Shown here piece after piece: positions 47,011-58,825 of a stretch of DNA of 64,000 bases. The position numbers were made by a program, and so were the translations under genes. Within the stretch, counting starts at the first letter, position 1, and every line of letters starts with the position of its first letter. The stretch lies in assembly GCA_025266875.1 (NCBI GenBank), contig JALLLT010000019.1, forward strand, positions 620,001 to 684,000, read 5' to 3'. The notes below the pieces were generated by a model. The model did not search any database. It was not told the origin of the DNA and was given only the letters and a program-made list of their open reading frames with translations. The DNA comes from Fennellomyces sp. T-0311. Its lineage: Eukaryota; Mucoromycota; Mucoromycetes; Mucorales; Lichtheimiaceae.

Positions 47011-49250
47011 ATGACAGAAGACGAATTCGATCCAGACGATGCCTTGTTTGAAATCAACCGCAAACTCGCCAATGTCTCAATCACCAACTTTACGTTTGAC
47101 AGCGACTACGATACTGTAGATAAATCCAGAGTATGTGTATCGCGTAATATAATGCAAGCCGGAGTTCCAGTATCAACTGCTATGCATAGCTACCTGAGAT
47201 CAAGCATTTTCTTTGCTCTGCCCAACCCCACGAACGCGAATGTTTCCAAAGTGTGCAAATGCTTCGCAAGTACCTGACCCAAGGTATGAGACTCGTCCGA
47301 TAAAATACCATTCAGCGGTCCATATCCTGAATCTCCTCGTAGCAACAAGTTCGAATAGCAGCGTTGACGACATTCTCAATTTGGGCGTGTTGCCACGACT
47401 ACGCGAACTGCTGGTTGAACATACCCAACACAATGTTCAGGTACTGATCGCAGAGTCCAATTACTGATAAAACTATAATACTAAGCTCTGCTTTAAGTTC
47501 GAAGTTGCCTGGATTGTTACAAATATTGCGGTAAATGGCTGATGGTTTCGAATCTGCGTGATAGATCTTTTAATCTTGGTTTTCCAAAGGCTGGCACGTC
47601 CAAGCAAACCGAGAGGCTTGTCAATAATGAGTTTATTCCCGCTCTGCTCCAGTGTCTTCACCAAGCAGCAAGCAATGTCAAGACTCAGGTAAACAAGAAG
47701 CAGGACGGATCCAAACACGGATGCCTGTGCATTGTATGTTAATTCAAGTGTTATAAGGCGGCCTGGGCATTATCGAATTTTGCAGGAGAGTCTCCACGGT
47801 TGCGCGAGTTGCTTGTTCAGAATGATGCTATTGGTGCCGTTGCGCGCGTTCTCATGGATGTTTCATCAAAGGCATACGACGATGCGCAGGCCTATGGTTG
47901 TTATGCGGAAATAACGTCCATTTTCGACGATGAAGTGCTGACTGACATCAAAGCATTAACCTGGGCCATCTCCAACATGAGTCGTGGTGGATTCTATACT
48001 GCTGATTACTGGTCCAAAGTAAGCTTGCGATGGCTGTTGAGGACGGGAATATTGATAGGTGGGATAGTATCTGCTGGCATTCGATGCTCTTTCGCGATGC
48101 ATTCTGTTCGATCATGTGGATATTTGGATAGACGGAGGGTAAGATTTGGAGTGCAGGTTTTCGAATCATGCTAATGGTTTGTTTCAAAGCTGGGGCCTGT
48201 CACGCATCTTACACAACATGCACGGTGTCACGCCATTCTACGAGAACTTTCAGTTTGCACCACAGCTGGGAGAACGGCTTGCAGAGCTATTGCAGTATGG
48301 ATGATCCACTCTGTTGGCAAAAGCCGGTTATTAATCATTTTGGATTGCAGCGAAAATGGCAAGGCAGTGTCGATTCCCATCCTTCGCACGCTGATCAACA
48401 TTACGTCGCTGCCCGACTCGTACTGCATGCGGATGATTGATCGAGGACTTGTTAGCAGCCTGATACCATTCATGGCACCCAGCGTCGAATCCGCCATCCG
48501 AAAAGATACCTTTCTCGTGCTTGCCAACCTGGCTGCATGCAACGAACAATTCGTCGAACAATGCATGTTGAGCGAAAACGGACTGATCCATTACTTGCAA
48601 GAACATATCGGGGTGCCTGGATACATGTACGTGGCGACAACTGGCGAATGGACGCTGGCGAGCAAACGCAAAGCTGGCAATATGATCGAGGAATGGAAGA
48701 TCACGACGGATGCGCTTTGGATCATTTGCAACTTTTTAACGGCGTGTTCGACTGAGGGTGTCTCGTGAGTGCATTTGGAACACCAGAAATAGGGGGGAGG
48801 AGATATTGATTGATTTTTTGCAGGGCGCTGTTGAATCAATTCCCGGAACTGCCTCGATCGCTGTTGAAACTTACGCAATTCGATCTGTATTCGCTGCCGG
48901 TGCAAGTGGCTACCAAAACCGTAGACGCCATGATCCAATTGATGCTCAAGATTGGATCAAACAGCCACAACGACCTGTTTGTGGACTCGTGGAAGGCGTT
49001 CGGACTGGAGCGAACACTAGAACAGTTGGTCCAGGCACATCCTAATTCCAAGGCACTGAATGAGAGTTGCACAGAGTTAGCGCAACTTTTAAACACCAAG
49101 TCAACGACGGCGGGTGGAATGGCAGCAGCATTCGGATTGAATATTCCACGCCAGCGACCGGCCGGAGCTAGCAAACGACGGGTATTGCATGGATTCGAGG
49201 ACGGCGACGTACGATTGATCGAGAATGCAGTTGGAAAGCTCAGCATTTGA
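47011..49250 (+). CDS. Importin-alpha-like armadillo-repeat protein lacking an IBB domain
   Basis: Armadillo repeats of the karyopherin-alpha type bind nuclear localisation signals. Exons 47011-47130, 47205-47283, 47343-47440, 47498-47530, 47590-47688, 47758-48018, 48068-48138, 48190-48294, 48351-48764 and 48824-49250 give 568 aa; phases close. Repeat motifs include LPRLRELLVEHTQHNVQFEV, AWIVTNIA, AAWALSNFAGESPRLRELL, LTWAISNMSRGGF and VSIPILRTLINITS. The N-terminus is acidic (MTEDEFDPDDALFEINRKLA) where genuine importin-alpha has a basic IBB domain for importin-beta, and no IBB-like run is visible. Tryptophan/asparagine pairs of the NLS groove are only partly kept. It may be a divergent importin-alpha or another armadillo protein. 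Confidence 0.8.
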
Positions 49251-49557
49251 AAAAAAAAAACTTTTTTTCCTTACTGTAACACAATTAATCTGGATGCTTC
49301 TTTCCCGCCTTTTACCAATATACGCTCTTTTTTTACTACGCAAAACACCTTGTCTGTTGTGGTTCTGCACATGAATAGTATGCATGCAGTCCATGCATGT
49401 CGGCGTAATGAACGGCTTCAGTTATAAGGAGTGGCTGATTGAAAAAAGCAATAGTTCTTTTGAAGAAGCTAACTTGGATGAGCGAGCTCAAGTAACTGGC
49501 TTTTTTTCTTGCGGGTCGGATCTCCGGCGAATACAACTTCCCTCTTCCGGCTATACC

Positions 49558-51129
49558 ATGGCGAACAAGACCGACAAGTACACCGGCGATTTACGAACCT
49601 CAGAGGACGTTGAGAGCATAGCAGCGACCCCAGCAATACGCGAACCGCCAGACGGTGGACGTGGATGGCTGGTCATTGCCGGCTGTTTCTTGGTAAGCTT
49701 CTCCGTCTTTTGTTTTTTTCCTCCGGTTACTGTTGCTAAACTGATCTGCTGTTAGGGTCTTTTCAGCACGTAAGTTTTGTACAGCATCTTTTATATATCT
49801 GATGATAACAATGCTCAATACAACAGGCAAGGATGTTGGGCAACATGGTACACAAGTCCCCGAATTTGGGAACCCAAAAAATGCAGCAACTGACAAGTTT
49901 CACCTTAGGGGCATCTACTTGAACCATTACAATCATTATGTATTTCCCAATCAAATGACAACATTATCGTGGATCGGGTCGCTATGGCTGGCATCTGCCG
50001 TCGTCACAGGCCCATTCTTCAGTTATTTGACCTGGAAGATCGGGTATCGATGGTTACTTTTTGTCGGAATCTTTTGCTGCACGTTGTCCCTCATGCTTGC
50101 CAGTCTGGCCACGGAGATCTGGCACTTGTACTTGACGCAAGGCTTTTTATCCGGTTTAGGCGCTTCCTTGATTTGGTTTCCATGTATCACTGCTCCTCAG
50201 ACTTGGTTCGAGAAACGACGTGGATTCGGTGTCGGACTGGCCATATCAGGATCAGGCTGTGGTGGATTGGCACTGGTGAATGTTGCGCAGGCTGTTCTTG
50301 AAAAGGCAGGGTATCGATGGTCGTTGCGTGCATTGGGGTTCATATCGTTCGCATTACTATCATTTACGGCATTGGTTGTTCGTCCACTGAATCCACCACA
50401 AAAGCCAAAGCAGATCATCAACTTTGCTCCGTTCCGAAACATGCAGTTTAACCTCCTGTTTGTTGTTCAGATCGTCACCAACTTTTCATTCAATGTAAGC
50501 TCTTTGAATTCATGTACTCTTTCTCTATTACTAACAGCTATTGTAGATACCATCTACATTTCTACCTGGCAAGTTCCAACATATGCAGCAGTGATGGATT
50601 TGCTAAATGATCTCTTATAGCTTATGCGAGTTATCTGCGATTGGATGATTGGACTGCAGCTTACCTATCGTCGATCATTTCGGGGGTCATGGTTATGGGC
50701 AAGATAGGATGTGGATTTATCAGTGATCGCGTCGGACGAGCAAACATGGCGGCCATGGTGATTATATTATCGGGCACACTGTGTCTGGCATTGTGGTTAA
50801 ATGCGCACACCAGGGCATCTGTATGGGCCTTTGCGGCGCTATGGGGCTTTTTTGGTGGAGGATACATGGCCATGATTCCTGCAGTCTTGGCCCAGATCGT
50901 TGGTCTCGAGGAAATCGAATCGGCGAACGGATTGGTGTTTTTCGGTTGGTTTTTCGGTGGTCTCTTTGGTTCCCCTATTGCGTCCTCTCTTATTGATGAA
51001 AACGGACCCACTGGACCTCATTATGATCATGCTATCATTTTCGGCGGCGTGTTAATGGTCTTTGCGGGATTGTTGGCCTTGGTTGTTAGAATCATGCGGG
51101 GTGGTATCAATCCATTCCGTAAGGTATAG
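49558..51129 (+). CDS. MFS monocarboxylate-transporter-like permease (MCT/MCH family)
   Basis: Twelve-helix plasma- or organelle-membrane carrier of the SLC16-like family; substrate not assignable. Exons 49558-49692, 49756-49769 (14 nt), 49827-49847 (21 nt), 49909-50494, 50547-50568 and 50621-51129 give 428 aa. The family signature PPDGGRGWLVIAGCFL opens helix 1 and joins through two microexons to FSTQGCWATWGIYLNHY. Later blocks are LSWIGSLWLASAVVTGPF, SGSGCGGLALVNV, SGVMVMGKIGCGFISDRVGR and NGLVFFGWFFGGLFGSPIAS. The intron after 50568 uses a GC donor (GCAAGT), forced by the frame PSTFLPAYASYL. In-frame ATGs at 49384 and 49408 could add up to 58 residues; 49558 was chosen as the minimal start. 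It lies 307 bp after the importin-like gene, same strand. Confidence 0.9.
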
Positions 51130-51429
51130 AATTTTGCTTTTTTCATCCCTCATATTCTTACATACGTATCATTTATTTCTAATACACATTCTACATCCTA
51201 CGAAAAACTGGTATTACGGTTTATTGGTTTATCGCTTTACCGTCTGAAAGAGTATATTTTGTCCGATTCATCCGCGTAATCAGTTTCAGAGAGGGTGGAT
51301 CCTTGATCTGCTGTTTTCATTCTCAGCGACTTGTTCATTCCGTTTCTACGAACGCATTCAATGCCTATGTGCACTATGAACAAGATTGAGATTATAGACT
51401 TAATACCTGGCGTGGGATATACTATGTTA
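51130..51429. other. Short spacer after the MFS gene
   Basis: AT-rich 3' region of the MFS gene running into the right arm of the inverted duplication. No gene or RNA seen. Confidence 0.45.
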
Positions 51430-52587
51430 TGGCTCAATTTGCCGCCAAGATAAAGAATGCTTTTGAAACATATGCCTCGTCGAGTGTCCAGATGCGCTTT
51501 GATCATTCGGTACGTGATAGCATATTAATAGACGAATGACCATTCACTCAACAGTATATATCTTCATTATCTTTGTAGTGATTTTTCAAATAAGAGCATC
51601 TAAGCTTGGTATGAGAGCCATTGTGTTGGGAGCATATGCGTAATACATGTCCATCTTGGGTGCATTGAGTACAAGCAGCACTTCATAATATCGCTACGTA
51701 CGTATCGCGTAGAAATCTTTAATATTCCTCAAGTTCGTAAAAATCAGACTAAAAGTATGTCAAGCGCCAAGATGGTGTCGAACAAGATCAAATCACAACA
51801 ACTTTCCACAATGATAGCATTAACAATAGGTCAGAAATGAAGAACTCCAGCTGATTATGAGATACAAGGCCACGTTCAAGTTACAAACAAAAAAAGTACT
51901 TTATTAGAATACAAAAGATGCTCCTCAGAAACGTGACACACCATTCAACAACTAAGGCTTCATGGATAGTGTACTACTACAGTGATCATTGTCACATCGG
52001 CAAAGGCAATTCAGTTGAGGCAATTACCGATTGGGCCGGACAACAGCCGCGTAAAGCGACCCACACTCCATTCCCCCCTGAATTTGTCAAGGCCAGGACA
52101 TCCTTCAAAGCCGCCAAGAGCTGATGCGGGCAGAGTATCGCAGGCAACTTGACCCTTGCCGGGACAAGAGCTCGTTCGCCGCAGTTGACTCCCTTCGTCA
52201 AGTTAGGCCTTCAAGCCCAATCTTTTGCCAACTTGCATTTTGTTTAGAAGCAAATCAGTTCAGACATCTACCAATATTGCAACTGAGCAGGCAAGAATCC
52301 GTAACGGGGACTGTCACCCCATCGGTGTTCGTCAAGGCCAAGGACAGCCCTCAAAGACACTAAAACTGAACCAGGCGAGGTATTATACTCGCCGCTATTG
52401 ACTTCACCTCTCATGATATCATGAGGGCCCCATCGCAACTAGGTACCCCTTCGTCATAATGAGACCTCTCAAGCCTGGTCCTCTAATGCAAGTTCGAATG
52501 AAAGAAACGCGAACAGAGGCAGGCGCCGCGAGACTTATTTCGAGGACGGCGTCAGCGGTGGCTATCACCATGTGATCTCTACAATAC
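51430..52587 (-). repeat. Inverted segmental duplication, right arm (with HET relic C')
   Basis: Reverse-complement copy of 44309-45470. Its inner end (about 51430-51530, minus strand) still spells HET sequence around HLDTRRGICFKSILYLGG, the counterpart of WTLEEAYVSKDILFVG. 51640-51680 carries the copy of the segment upstream of that motif. The outer half keeps the ORF at 52124-52363 (MRAEYRRQLDPCRDKSSFAA), differing from the left-arm version by a few substitutions and a stop. The outer edge is ctacaatac (52579-52587). Confidence 0.85.
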
Positions 52588-54349
52588 ACGCGCACATGTC
52601 TTTGATTTTCATACCTCGGGAGAATATAAAAACCACTGTTCTTAATGTGAACTGTTTCTGCACTGTCGGGTTGACCAAACACTAGCATCATTGATCCATG
52701 CTTGAATTCTCTACGAAAAATGCTAATACACCAAGGAAATCCAATCACTGGATCAGTTTCTATTCAGCGGAAGAAGCTTTCAAAGTGATTTCCCAAGGCT
52801 ACCAGCCTTTTGGTATTCGACCTTTACAACTTTTCTCACTTTCGTATCTTTTTCAGTTCATCGTTTTTTTTGCTCTAGTATTACATTTCGTGTGCTTTCA
52901 CATCTGAAGTCTTCCATTTTAAATGCTTTTTTTTTTATCTATTTCCGTTTGGCAGAAGCTGATTCCTTTTCGATCATAACTCGATCCGAAATTATGCCAG
53001 AGACGCAAATGTAACAATTCCATGAAGCACGAGTTTTAGAGTATTCAAAACAAAAGCTATAAAGTGCTCTTGCATCACAAAAGCGTCTTGCAAATTATGC
53101 TTTATCGCCAATGAGGTGGATCAAACGGTACAAAGAACAAAAGAGATTTATAAAAGTATCTTTGAAGTTTCAGATATATTTTATTGAATACATCGTTCTA
53201 TATTTTTATATCTTTCTGTGTATTGAATCAGCGATGGCAGTTTCGATAATGTCACGTCTTCAGAATTGCCTGAATGGATAGAGGACGTATATGATCCTTT
53301 CCTTTGCTCTGATCATGCGGATCTGAGGATGTCTTTGACATTCGCTCTGCAGTGTAATGACCGCATTGCTATATTGGAGTCAATCCCATGTCCTGTTGAA
53401 TTTATCCCATTCGCTCAAACAATGTAGTTCTTAATCCTTGTAGACAAGTTATTATGAAAGTACGCTTCGTCATGATATTGAAGCGATACATGTAATCCTA
53501 TAGGAAGTACCTTCTTTATTATCATTTGTGGTTGTTCCACCACAGATAGGATGAACAGGTATAAACTAGTGTCAAAGGAAAAAGTAGCATGTGAAAATAG
53601 CATTGGGTAAATGTTGATGCGCTTTAGGATTACATAGACCTAGGCTAAGAGAAGGAGTATTTGACCGACCTGATTATAGATGGATGTATTCGAAATAGAT
53701 TACTACGAAAAGCTTTTGAATCTGAGATTATAATTGGGTTCATTGTTCACCTAGTCGCCGAGTTGCCGAATAATGTGCGTTGAAAGTATTTGTTGCCGTA
53801 TCGTTTAGTCAGCAGCAAACTTACATGTAAACGCTTTCATTCCAAGTCGCATCAATGCTGCCATTTGATATACATTTTTACCGGAAGATTAACCGAAAGC
53901 TGAGTAGCTTAGTTCAGCTTTATCCAGTAAGGATATATTACATGTCTGTAAATGATCTAATCGGCACACGACTTCGATGTGTAAAATACACAAGTAGGGT
54001 TCATACAGTTAAATGTGCAAACTCATGATACGAAATGATCTCAATTATATGCCTTCCATTTCATGCGCTTATTCTCCTGAATTAGATAACAAATATATCC
54101 CAAATGGCACAACATCTACGTACTGTGATCAACAGAATGGCGCAAACAAGCGCTCTTTATTCATTTTCCATGACCATGGTACCTCCATCATTAATATGCT
54201 CGCGATATCCCATTGTATCGATCAAAAGTACCAACCACTGGTGCACCAAATGTTTACATTTGCTGCAATTTAGCATTGCTTGGATCCGCTAAAATATGTA
54301 TATTGAGTGTTTGAAAGAGTGTTATGCAAAACAGATCTGCAAGATTTTT
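52588..54349. other. Gene-poor AT-rich spacer
   Basis: No complete gene recognised. A 62-codon open stretch at about 53229-53425 (ELPEWIEDVYDPFLCSDHA; then LQCNDRIAILESIPCPVEF) is protein-like but has no start or family; it could be a relic. ORF 54013-54273 is featureless. No RNA gene or terminal-repeat element seen. Confidence 0.4.
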
Positions 54350-55663
54350 TTATTTGCTGTTCTGAGATACAGCGGTGGTAAATGATCGAAAAGATTGTCG
54401 GCTGGTGAATCCTTTCCGTACATTGGCGATTAGATCGGTACCACTTGACCGCTCTTGGGTGATCCACGGATGGCGTAAGGCCTCTGCTGCTGTAATTCGC
54501 TTTGTTGGATCCAATTGTAAACAGCTGTCTATCAGATGCTTTGCTGGTCACGTAGAAATTTTAATACGCTGACATTCGATCTACATTTTCCGTCCTCTTA
54601 CCGGAGGCAGATATGTCTCCCCAATACTCATCGTCGTATTCGTACTGACCACGAATTATATTGTCAAAAAGGGTCGGTTCATCGGCACCCCAAAAAGGTG
54701 TGTATCCACTCAATAGGGTATACTGGGCATGTTGCTTAGCACAAATGTTGTTGTATAAACGATTAAGCTTACCGTGATCACACCCACGCTCCATAGGTCT
54801 ACGGGTGTGCCATGCCCTGCACGAAGTAATATTTCTGGCGCAACGTAGCCGGGTGTTCCACAAGCCGTCATCAAAATCCCGTCATGATCCCTGATGATCC
54901 GTGACAGTCCAAAATCAGTAATCATGAGCTTGTCTTCGCTATCTGTGGTCTGGAACAGGAGCTAAAGAGGCCGTCGTCAGTCATACCCTTGCGGCGATGT
55001 GCCCTCTCCTTACGTTTTCGGGCTTGATGTCGCGATGCACTATCTAAGCAGATGATCGCAGGTGAATTGATTGGACGTGAGTAGTAGAGCGATAAAGCAG
55101 GATAGTTACATCATGTTCATGAAGATATGCCAGGCCTTGGAGTATTTGGCGGACCAGATGGGAGGCATCTCTCTCAGTATAACTGCCCTTGCGCAGCAGT
55201 TGCTGGAACAGCTCGCCGCCTTTTGCATGGTCGGTCACAATATAGACTGCCTGTGCATCTTCGTACAGGCCATGCATGGAGATGATATGTGGGTGGCGTA
55301 CCTGCTTGAGCACATCTACAGAGAGGGGATGTTATGATTATCTGCGGCGTGGATGGGAAGCCAGCGTAGGTACCCAATTCGTTGTCGAGCATATGCTCCT
55401 TGCCTGTGCGAAAAATTAATTTTAATTTAAGCTTGGCGAGAGACGAGCGCTTTCCAACCTGCGATAGCCTTTTTCATGACAATTTTCAGGGCGAACGTCT
55501 GGCCGGTTTTTCGGTGTGTACATAGTTTGACTACGGCGAACGAGCCTACGCCAAGAGTGTGATTCGAGACTTTGTAGATCCGTGTCAAAGTTGCGGGGAA
55601 GCGAGAAGGCAGATCCGGCTTCTTTTTGAACAATGAAGCGATGCGTTTCATCAAATCTGGCAT
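54350..55663 (-). CDS. Calcium/calmodulin-dependent protein kinase (CaMKI/CMK-like)
   Basis: Ser/Thr kinase of the CAMK group. Exons on the minus strand: 55663-55459, 55403-55374, 55315-55110, 55043-55014, 54961-54773, 54722-54602 and 54543-54350, totalling 324 aa, the usual size. Visible motifs: glycine loop LGVGSFAVV (about 38-45), catalytic Lys in FALKIV (60), HRDIKPEN (150-157), DFG (173-175), and GTPGYVAPEILL with VDLWSVGVI and YTLLSGYTPFWG. The tail after the kinase fold (LIANVRKGFTSRQSFRSFTT) has the basic/hydrophobic spacing of the autoinhibitory calmodulin-binding helix. All catalytic residues are present. A splice acceptor-like TAG lies immediately before the start, so a 5' leader exon may exist. 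Confidence 0.93.
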
Positions 55664-57214
55664 CTACGGAGGGCAGAGTGGTCAGTGAAGCATGGTGATT
55701 CGGCCTTTATTTTTACACACACTAGGGGTAGCACGTTAGACAATTGCCTAAAGGTTGCTGGTTCTTTTTCATCATCGCGTGACACAGATTCCCATTTGGG
55801 TGCTGGGGGGATACTTCATGTGTTTAATACAGGGCGCCCTGTCTTTTTCGACGTGCGGCATTTTATGCACCACTTGTTTGACGCAGTCGATTGCGCTGAT
55901 CATCAAGAGCACCGTCCAGACCCTTGTTGCCGGCGACGCGGCAGAGCAACCGTACGCTCTTGCAAAAAAGATCGCCGGCAATGATTTCACGGTGACAAAG
56001 TCCAGGAGTACTGCTAAGCAAGCGTACGTATGGCTGCCGAAGCGGCTGAGAATCTTGCAGCCACGATGCACTTGATGAGACCTACCAGCTGTGGGCACGA
56101 GGAGCCCATACAAGGGGTTTGCGAGACAGTAATGAGTTCGACCACTGACTTCAACAGCGACCGCAATTCGTCCCATTGTGAGACAAAGGTTGGCGAGCAC
56201 TGGAGGTTACGGCATACATCAGCAATTGATGCGATCAAGTATTCTGAAGTCTTATCTCATTGGGCCATTTTTGTTAGCACGTAATCCATTTATGACTTGA
56301 ATGAAATTATCAAGAGCAATTACGCTATTAAAGGGATTACTCTCATTGCATTTTATTCGTAATTAATCCGTCGCAATAACTCTGCAAAGTACCACATCAA
56401 CCAGAAAGTATCTGCATCGCACATAAACAAAGAACTAGCGTCGGTTGATGGACAAGCCAGTCGATGGCTCTTTTTCTTATTACGTCAGTGAACCATGATT
56501 ACCGGGTTGATTTATTATACACGCCAGTGCGAAAGTGATGGCATGTCATGCGGCGTCGAGATAAAAATGACAGGACGCTGTGTATTAAACACAGGCGACC
56601 AGCTGTTATTCGAGCAGTGTCAGCATGGAATACCCCCACCGCCATATGAGAAATTCGTGTCACACCAAGATGAAGCTCCAGCTGTCTGACGTGCTACCCC
56701 TCAAGTGGGCTTAAATTGCTTTGTGTGAAAGGGCGGTGATGCATGAACAGTAAAGTGTAATGAAATGGGAGTTCCAAATTTAGACGTTGTAACCGTCTCA
56801 ATCATGCCGCGGCAATCCTATCTGCCTTCACCCACTTTGCTTGATCCAACCCCCGAGCCGCATCCTCAACAGGTTTAGATCCGTGGCATGTCATCTGGGA
56901 GGCGTTCAGTTGACCGTTAGATAAGGAGATCAGCATTATAGGCACCGTCACGTGGCACGTAAACGCAGGTACGATCCAACACAAAGAACTGTACAACGCA
57001 AAGCAGGTGCCTGTAAAAGTGGTATGATAAATATATCTTTCTGATTCCGCATGTGAAAAGTACGAACGGAATGGGGGGGGGGGAAAGTGAGATTAACCAG
57101 AAACGGACCAAAGGTGGCTTTTCGGGATCAAATCGACGGTGTTAAAAATCAAAGAACCGAAGTTCTTCGACATACTCTTTGGTTTCACCCCCTTCCCTCT
57201 CATTCCCCCTCATC
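55664..57214. other. Spacer with overlapping ORFs of unclear status
   Basis: Overlapping ORFs on the minus strand, 56238-56014 (IADVCRNLQCSPTFVSQWDEL, helical and heptad-like) and 56200-55772, could be exons of a small gene or upstream exons of the kinase. A competing plus-strand ORF covers 55755-56075. None is recognised. An ORF at 56495-56689 contains a PPPPY sequence. A run of ten G lies at about 57074-57083. The last 100 bp are the desaturase promoter, with a CT-rich stretch before the start. Confidence 0.35.
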
Positions 57215-58825
57215 ATGACTTCCACTGGTAAGATCTGTTGTTTCTGTTTTCCGTTCTGTTGCAATAGCAACTCGCAATGACGACAGGTCACTCACCACGG
57301 CAACCAACAGAGGCCTATTTGTACACCAGACAAGAGTTTGCGGTGCTCACGCAGGATGCCAAAGACGGCAAGCCCAACGCACGAAAGTACATTATCATCG
57401 ACAACAAGGTATATGATGTGACCGAGTTTGTCGAGGATCACCCTGGCGGTGCAGCTGTTCTGCTCACTCACGTCGGCAAGGACGCTTCGGGTAAATTAAT
57501 CATCCCTCATTCGTTTATTTCTCCCCCCCCCATCTCCCCAAAATTTTATCTGATCCACCTGGCTGTGTAGATGTATTCCATGCCATGCACCCTGAATCGG
57601 CCTACGAGGTGCTCGCCAACTGCTATGCCGGCGACATTGAACCCGTACCTGTCGCCGCGGATAACAAATCAGCCGTGTTTGCACAAGAGATGCGCGAACT
57701 CCGCGACAAGCTCGAGCAACAGGGTTACTTCAACTCGAGCACAGGTTTCTATATCTACAAGGTCCTCTCGACCCTCGCATTGTGCGGCGCAGCGTTCGTA
57801 CTGCTCTATCTGTACGGAAAAACCTCCACATTGGCCGTTGTTACTGCTGCTTTCCTCGTTGGTGTGTTTTGGCAACAGTGCGGTTGGCTCGCTCATGATT
57901 TTGGCCATCATCAGGCCTTCAAGGACCGATCCTTTAACGACGTCCTTGTTGTCTTTTTGGGTGACTTTTGCCAGGGCTTCTCGCTCTCGTGGTGGAAGAA
58001 CAAGCACAACACGCATCACGCTTCAACCAACGTGCACGGACACGATCCCGATATCGACACTGCCCCAATCTTGCTGTGGGATGAATATGCTAGCGCGAAC
58101 TACTACGGATCATTGCAGGATGAACCAGGCACATTGTCCCGCTTCTTCGCCGAAAGTGTCTTGCCCAACCAAACCCGCTACTTCTTCTTCATCCTGGCAT
58201 TTGCTCGTCTCTCATGGGCCGTCCAGTCCGTCATGTATATGGTCAGCGAGGAGGCTATCAACAAGAGCAAAAAGCTGCGCTTTTTCGAACGTTCGTGCTT
58301 GGCTGCTCACTGGATTTTGTTCACGGGTGTTACAATTGCCTGGATCGGCAACGTGAGTAACATGTTGCTATTCTTCTTTGTCAGCCAGACTGTTGCCGGT
58401 TATTTCATCGCCCTCGTCTTTGCTCTGAACCACAACGGTATGCCGGTCATCAGTCAGGAGAAGGCTGAGACGATGGAGTTCTTTGAGATTCAAGTTATCA
58501 CCGGCCGTGACGTTAGCCAAGGCGCGCTGGGCGATTGGTTCATGGGAGGTTTGAACTATCAGATCGAGCATCACGTAAGTGGCTAAAAAAAGAGACTCTT
58601 TCCCAAAAAGAAAAGAAAAGCAATTTGCTGAACAAAGTAACACAGGTGTTCCCCAACATGCCACGACACAACCTTTCCAAGGTCAAGCCAATGGTCAAAT
58701 CGCTATGCAAGAAGTATGGTATCCACTACCATGACACTTCCTTCATCAATGGCACAATCGAGGTTATGAGCACACTGGATATTGTGCAGAAACTCTCGTT
58801 CCGATTGAGCAAAAAGTCCTTCTAG
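57215..58825 (+). CDS. Front-end fatty-acid desaturase with cytochrome b5 domain (delta-6 type)
   Basis: ER-membrane desaturase that inserts a double bond near the carboxyl end, the step leading to gamma-linolenic acid in Mucorales. Exons 57215-57227, 57287-57490, 57571-58574 and 58646-58825 give 466 aa. The N-terminal cytochrome b5 domain has the haem motif EDHPGG (HPGG 56-59). Three histidine boxes are intact: HDFGHH (181-186), HNTHH (218-222) and the front-end hallmark QIEHH (403-407), where Gln replaces the first His. Hydrophobic pairs lie at about 134-175 and 310-370. The 13-nt first exon has a consensus GTAAGA donor; alternatively translation starts at ATG 57277, with almost the same N-terminus. 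Regiospecificity is inferred from overall resemblance to mucoralean delta-6 enzymes. Confidence 0.93.

Noticed and set aside
44309..52587. Reading the inverted arms as terminal repeats of an 8-kb DNA transposon
   Set aside because: HET-relic sequence runs across the inner edges, no exact target duplication flanks the outer edges, and the interior holds ordinary cellular genes without a transposase.
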